Source: DASPXY01 sp038227745 (GTDB taxonomy: Bacteria; Planctomycetota; Planctomycetia; Gemmatales; Gemmataceae). From it: a DNA stretch of 15,525 nucleotides. The notes below the pieces were generated by a model. The model had not been told where the DNA came from, made no database searches, and saw only the letters and a program-made list of their open reading frames with translations. This document shows positions 14,021-15,525 of this stretch, piece by piece. Within the stretch, counting starts at the first letter, position 1. Each line of letters opens with the position of its first letter. Both the position numbers and the translations under genes were made by a program. The DNA lies in contig JBBRPS010000151.1 in NCBI GenBank assembly GCA_038227745.1, positions 1 to 15,525 on the forward strand, read 5' to 3'.

Positions 14021-14845
14021 ATGGGCTTCCAATCGAAGACGTTTCCCGAGCCGGACATCCTTCAGGTCAAGGAGGTCACCGTCAAGTTCGGCGGCTTCAC
14101 CGCCCTGAAGGACCTGAACCTGTCGATCGAGCGCGGCGAGCTGCGCGTCGTCATCGGCCCGAACGGCGCCGGCAAGACGACCCTGCTCGACGTCGTCACG
14201 GGCAAGGTCAGGCCGCGCTCCGGTCGGGTGCTGTTCCACCCGCGCGAGCAGCCCGAGCGCGACGTCACGCGCCTCGCGCAGGCACAGATCGCCCGCCTGG
14301 GCATCGGCCGCAAATTCCAGACGCCGAACGTCTTCAAAAGCCTGACGGTGCTGGAGAACCTGCGGCTATCGCTGAAGTATCCGCGCGGCGTGCTGGCGAC
14401 CCTGCTGGCGCCCTTCCTGCAGGACGGCCGGGCGCGCGTGCAGGAAATCCTCGAAACGGTCGGGCTGGCTTCCAAGGCGAACCGTCAGGCCGGCATCCTG
14501 GCGCACGGCGAGAAGCAGTGGCTCGAGCTGGGCATGCTGCTCGCCCAGGACCCCGAGCTGCTGCTGATCGACGAACCCGTCGCCGGCATGACGCCGCGCG
14601 AGTCGGAGCGCACCGGCGACCTGCTGCTGTCGATGGCGCGCAAGCACACTCTCCTGGTGATCGACCACGACATGACCTTCGTGCGGCAAATTGCCAGCCG
14701 CGTGACGGTGCTGCACGAGGGCCAGTTGCTCAGCCAGGGGACGGTCGGCGAGATGCAGCGCAACCCCAAGGTGATCGAAGTCTATTTGGGACAGGACCGC
14801 GAGGCCGATGCTCACGATCGAAAAGCTGTCGGTGGCGTACGGTGA
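14021..14845 (+). CDS. urtD: Urea ABC transporter ATPase UrtD
   Basis: A 274-residue cytoplasmic ATPase that powers urea import with UrtE. Walker A is GPNGAGKTT (46-54), Walker B is LLLIDEP (180-186, with E185 as the catalytic base) and the switch histidine is H216 in VIDHD. The signature reads LAHGEKQ (160-166), the natural UrtD/LivG variation of LSGGQ. FQTPNVFKSLTVLENL is typical of UrtD. The ATG at 14021 follows a GAGGAGGGG ribosome binding site by about 6 bases; the frame is open upstream inside urtC but that part is a shadow. The last 13 or so residues (EADAHDRKAVGGVR) run past the usual end and overlap the first 38 bases of urtE. Confidence 0.92.
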   Translation: MGFQSKTFPEPDILQVKEVTVKFGGFTALKDLNLSIERGELRVVIGPNGAGKTTLLDVVTGKVRPRSGRVLFHPREQPERDVTRLAQAQIARLGIGRKFQTPNVFKSLTVLENLRLSLKYPRGVLATLLAPFLQDGRARVQEILETVGLASKANRQAGILAHGEKQWLELGMLLAQDPELLLIDEPVAGMTPRESERTGDLLLSMARKHTLLVIDHDMTFVRQIASRVTVLHEGQLLSQGTVGEMQRNPKVIEVYLGQDREADAHDRKAVGGVR

Positions 14846-15503
14846 GACGCTGATCCTGCGCGACGTGGCCCTGGAGATCGGCCCCGGCGAGCTGGTCTGC
14901 CTGATGGGCCGCAACGGCGTCGGCAAGACCACGCTCCTGAAGACCGTGATGGGTCTGCTGCGGCCGCGCGCCGGCCGGATCCGCTTTCTCGGCAAGGACG
15001 TGACGCGGGCCGCGCCCGACGTCCGCGCCCGCATGGGGATCGGCTACGTGCCGCAGGGCCGCGAGATCTTCCCGCACCTGAGCGTGCTGGAGAACCTGCA
15101 GGTGGGGATGCTGGCCAACCCCGCCCGGCCGCGGACGGTGCCGGAGGAGATCTTCGAGTACTTTCCGGCCCTGAAGACGATGCTGGACCGCCAGGGCGGA
15201 GTGTTGAGCGGCGTCCAGCAGCAGCAGCTCGCCATCGCGCGGGCGCTGGTGGCCGCCCCGCGTCTGCTGATCCTCGACGAGCCGACCGAGGGTATCCAGC
15301 CGAACATCATCACGCTGATCGGCAACGTGCTGCGCTCACTCAAGGTGGCGGGCAAGATGTCGGTGCTGCTGGTCGAGCAGTATTTCGAGTTCGCCCTGAA
15401 GCTGGCGGACCGCTATTACGTCATGGAGAAGGGCGCGATCGTGCTGAGCGGCGGCTCGGCGGACCTCGACAAGGAGGCGATCAAGCCCTACCTGGCGTTT
15501 TAG
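14808..15503 (+). CDS. urtE: Urea ABC transporter ATPase UrtE with altered signature motif
   Basis: A 231-residue ATPase, the second nucleotide-binding subunit. Walker A is GRNGVGKTT (34-42), Walker B is LLILDEP (153-159), followed by TEGIQPNII as in UrtE, and the switch position is Q191 in LLVEQ, the normal LivF/UrtE form. GYVPQGREIFPHLSVLENL is a family block. The signature is LSGVQ (133-137) instead of LSGGQ: codon 136 is GTC at 15213-15215, one base from GGC. That second glycine helps contact ATP in the partner's site, so activity could be lowered unless the sister site carries the work. The gene starts 38 bases inside urtD and is apparently the last urt gene; 22 non-coding bases remain after it. 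Confidence 0.9.
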   Translation: MLTIEKLSVAYGETLILRDVALEIGPGELVCLMGRNGVGKTTLLKTVMGLLRPRAGRIRFLGKDVTRAAPDVRARMGIGYVPQGREIFPHLSVLENLQVGMLANPARPRTVPEEIFEYFPALKTMLDRQGGVLSGVQQQQLAIARALVAAPRLLILDEPTEGIQPNIITLIGNVLRSLKVAGKMSVLLVEQYFEFALKLADRYYVMEKGAIVLSGGSADLDKEAIKPYLAF

Positions 15504-15525
15504 AGCCGTTTTCGGTTGGGGGTAG

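Noticed and set aside
14550..14600. UrtD signature LAHGEKQ taken as a defective ABC motif
   Set aside because: H-G-E/Q-K-Q is the usual form in UrtD/LivG proteins, unlike the Val seen in UrtE.

Overview
The window looks like a high-GC planctomycete chromosome, most likely from the Gemmata-like group. This is an inference from a stand-alone WD40 protein with the C-terminal tail typical of planctomycete kinase/WD40 proteins, a secreted zinc peptidase with a jelly-roll-like C-terminal module, several non-standard starts (TTG), long GC-rich antisense shadow frames, and dispersed palindromic repeats. No rRNA, tRNA, CRISPR array or intact insertion sequence is visible.

Layout. (1) 269-1178: a DUF6884 protein overlapping an AhpD-like peroxidase gene. 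(2) 1309-4023: a compact zinc-ribbon/WD40 protein, then a large secreted metzincin-like peptidase. (3) 4024-5300: a decay zone holding a palindromic element, a beheaded DUF4365 gene, its translationally coupled partner broken by one extra G, a 129-bp MITE with AAT target duplications, and the tail of an unknown reading frame. (4) 5308-6360: a bacterial M35 'aspzincin' peptidase. (5) 6361-6761: a non-coding stretch with four perfect decamers, a hairpin and a relic resembling the end of an AraC regulator. (6) 6762-7518, minus strand: a two-gene operon of a HEPN protein and an acidic partner, a toxin-antitoxin-like arrangement without a nucleotidyltransferase. (7) 7686-8612: a class-IV PLP aminotransferase, convergent with a minus-strand LarA-type nickel-pincer racemase (8636-9916). 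(8) 10406-15503: a complete urtABCDE urea ABC transporter operon.

The best functional story is the urt operon. A near-consensus sigma-54 promoter (10308-10323) lies about 80 bases before the TTG start of urtA, so urea uptake is probably switched on by nitrogen limitation through an enhancer-binding activator. A 39-bp almost perfect hairpin separates urtA from urtB and may set the ratio of binding protein to membrane and ATPase subunits. urtB-urtC and urtD-urtE overlap, and urtC-urtD are 14 bases apart, so B to E is one transcription unit. UrtE carries an unusual LSGVQ in place of LSGGQ. Urease genes would be expected beyond the right edge, but none are in view.

The most promising poorly described module is the HEPN pair (6762-7518). 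The clearest evolutionary story is the degraded DUF4365 pair flanked by mobile palindromes.
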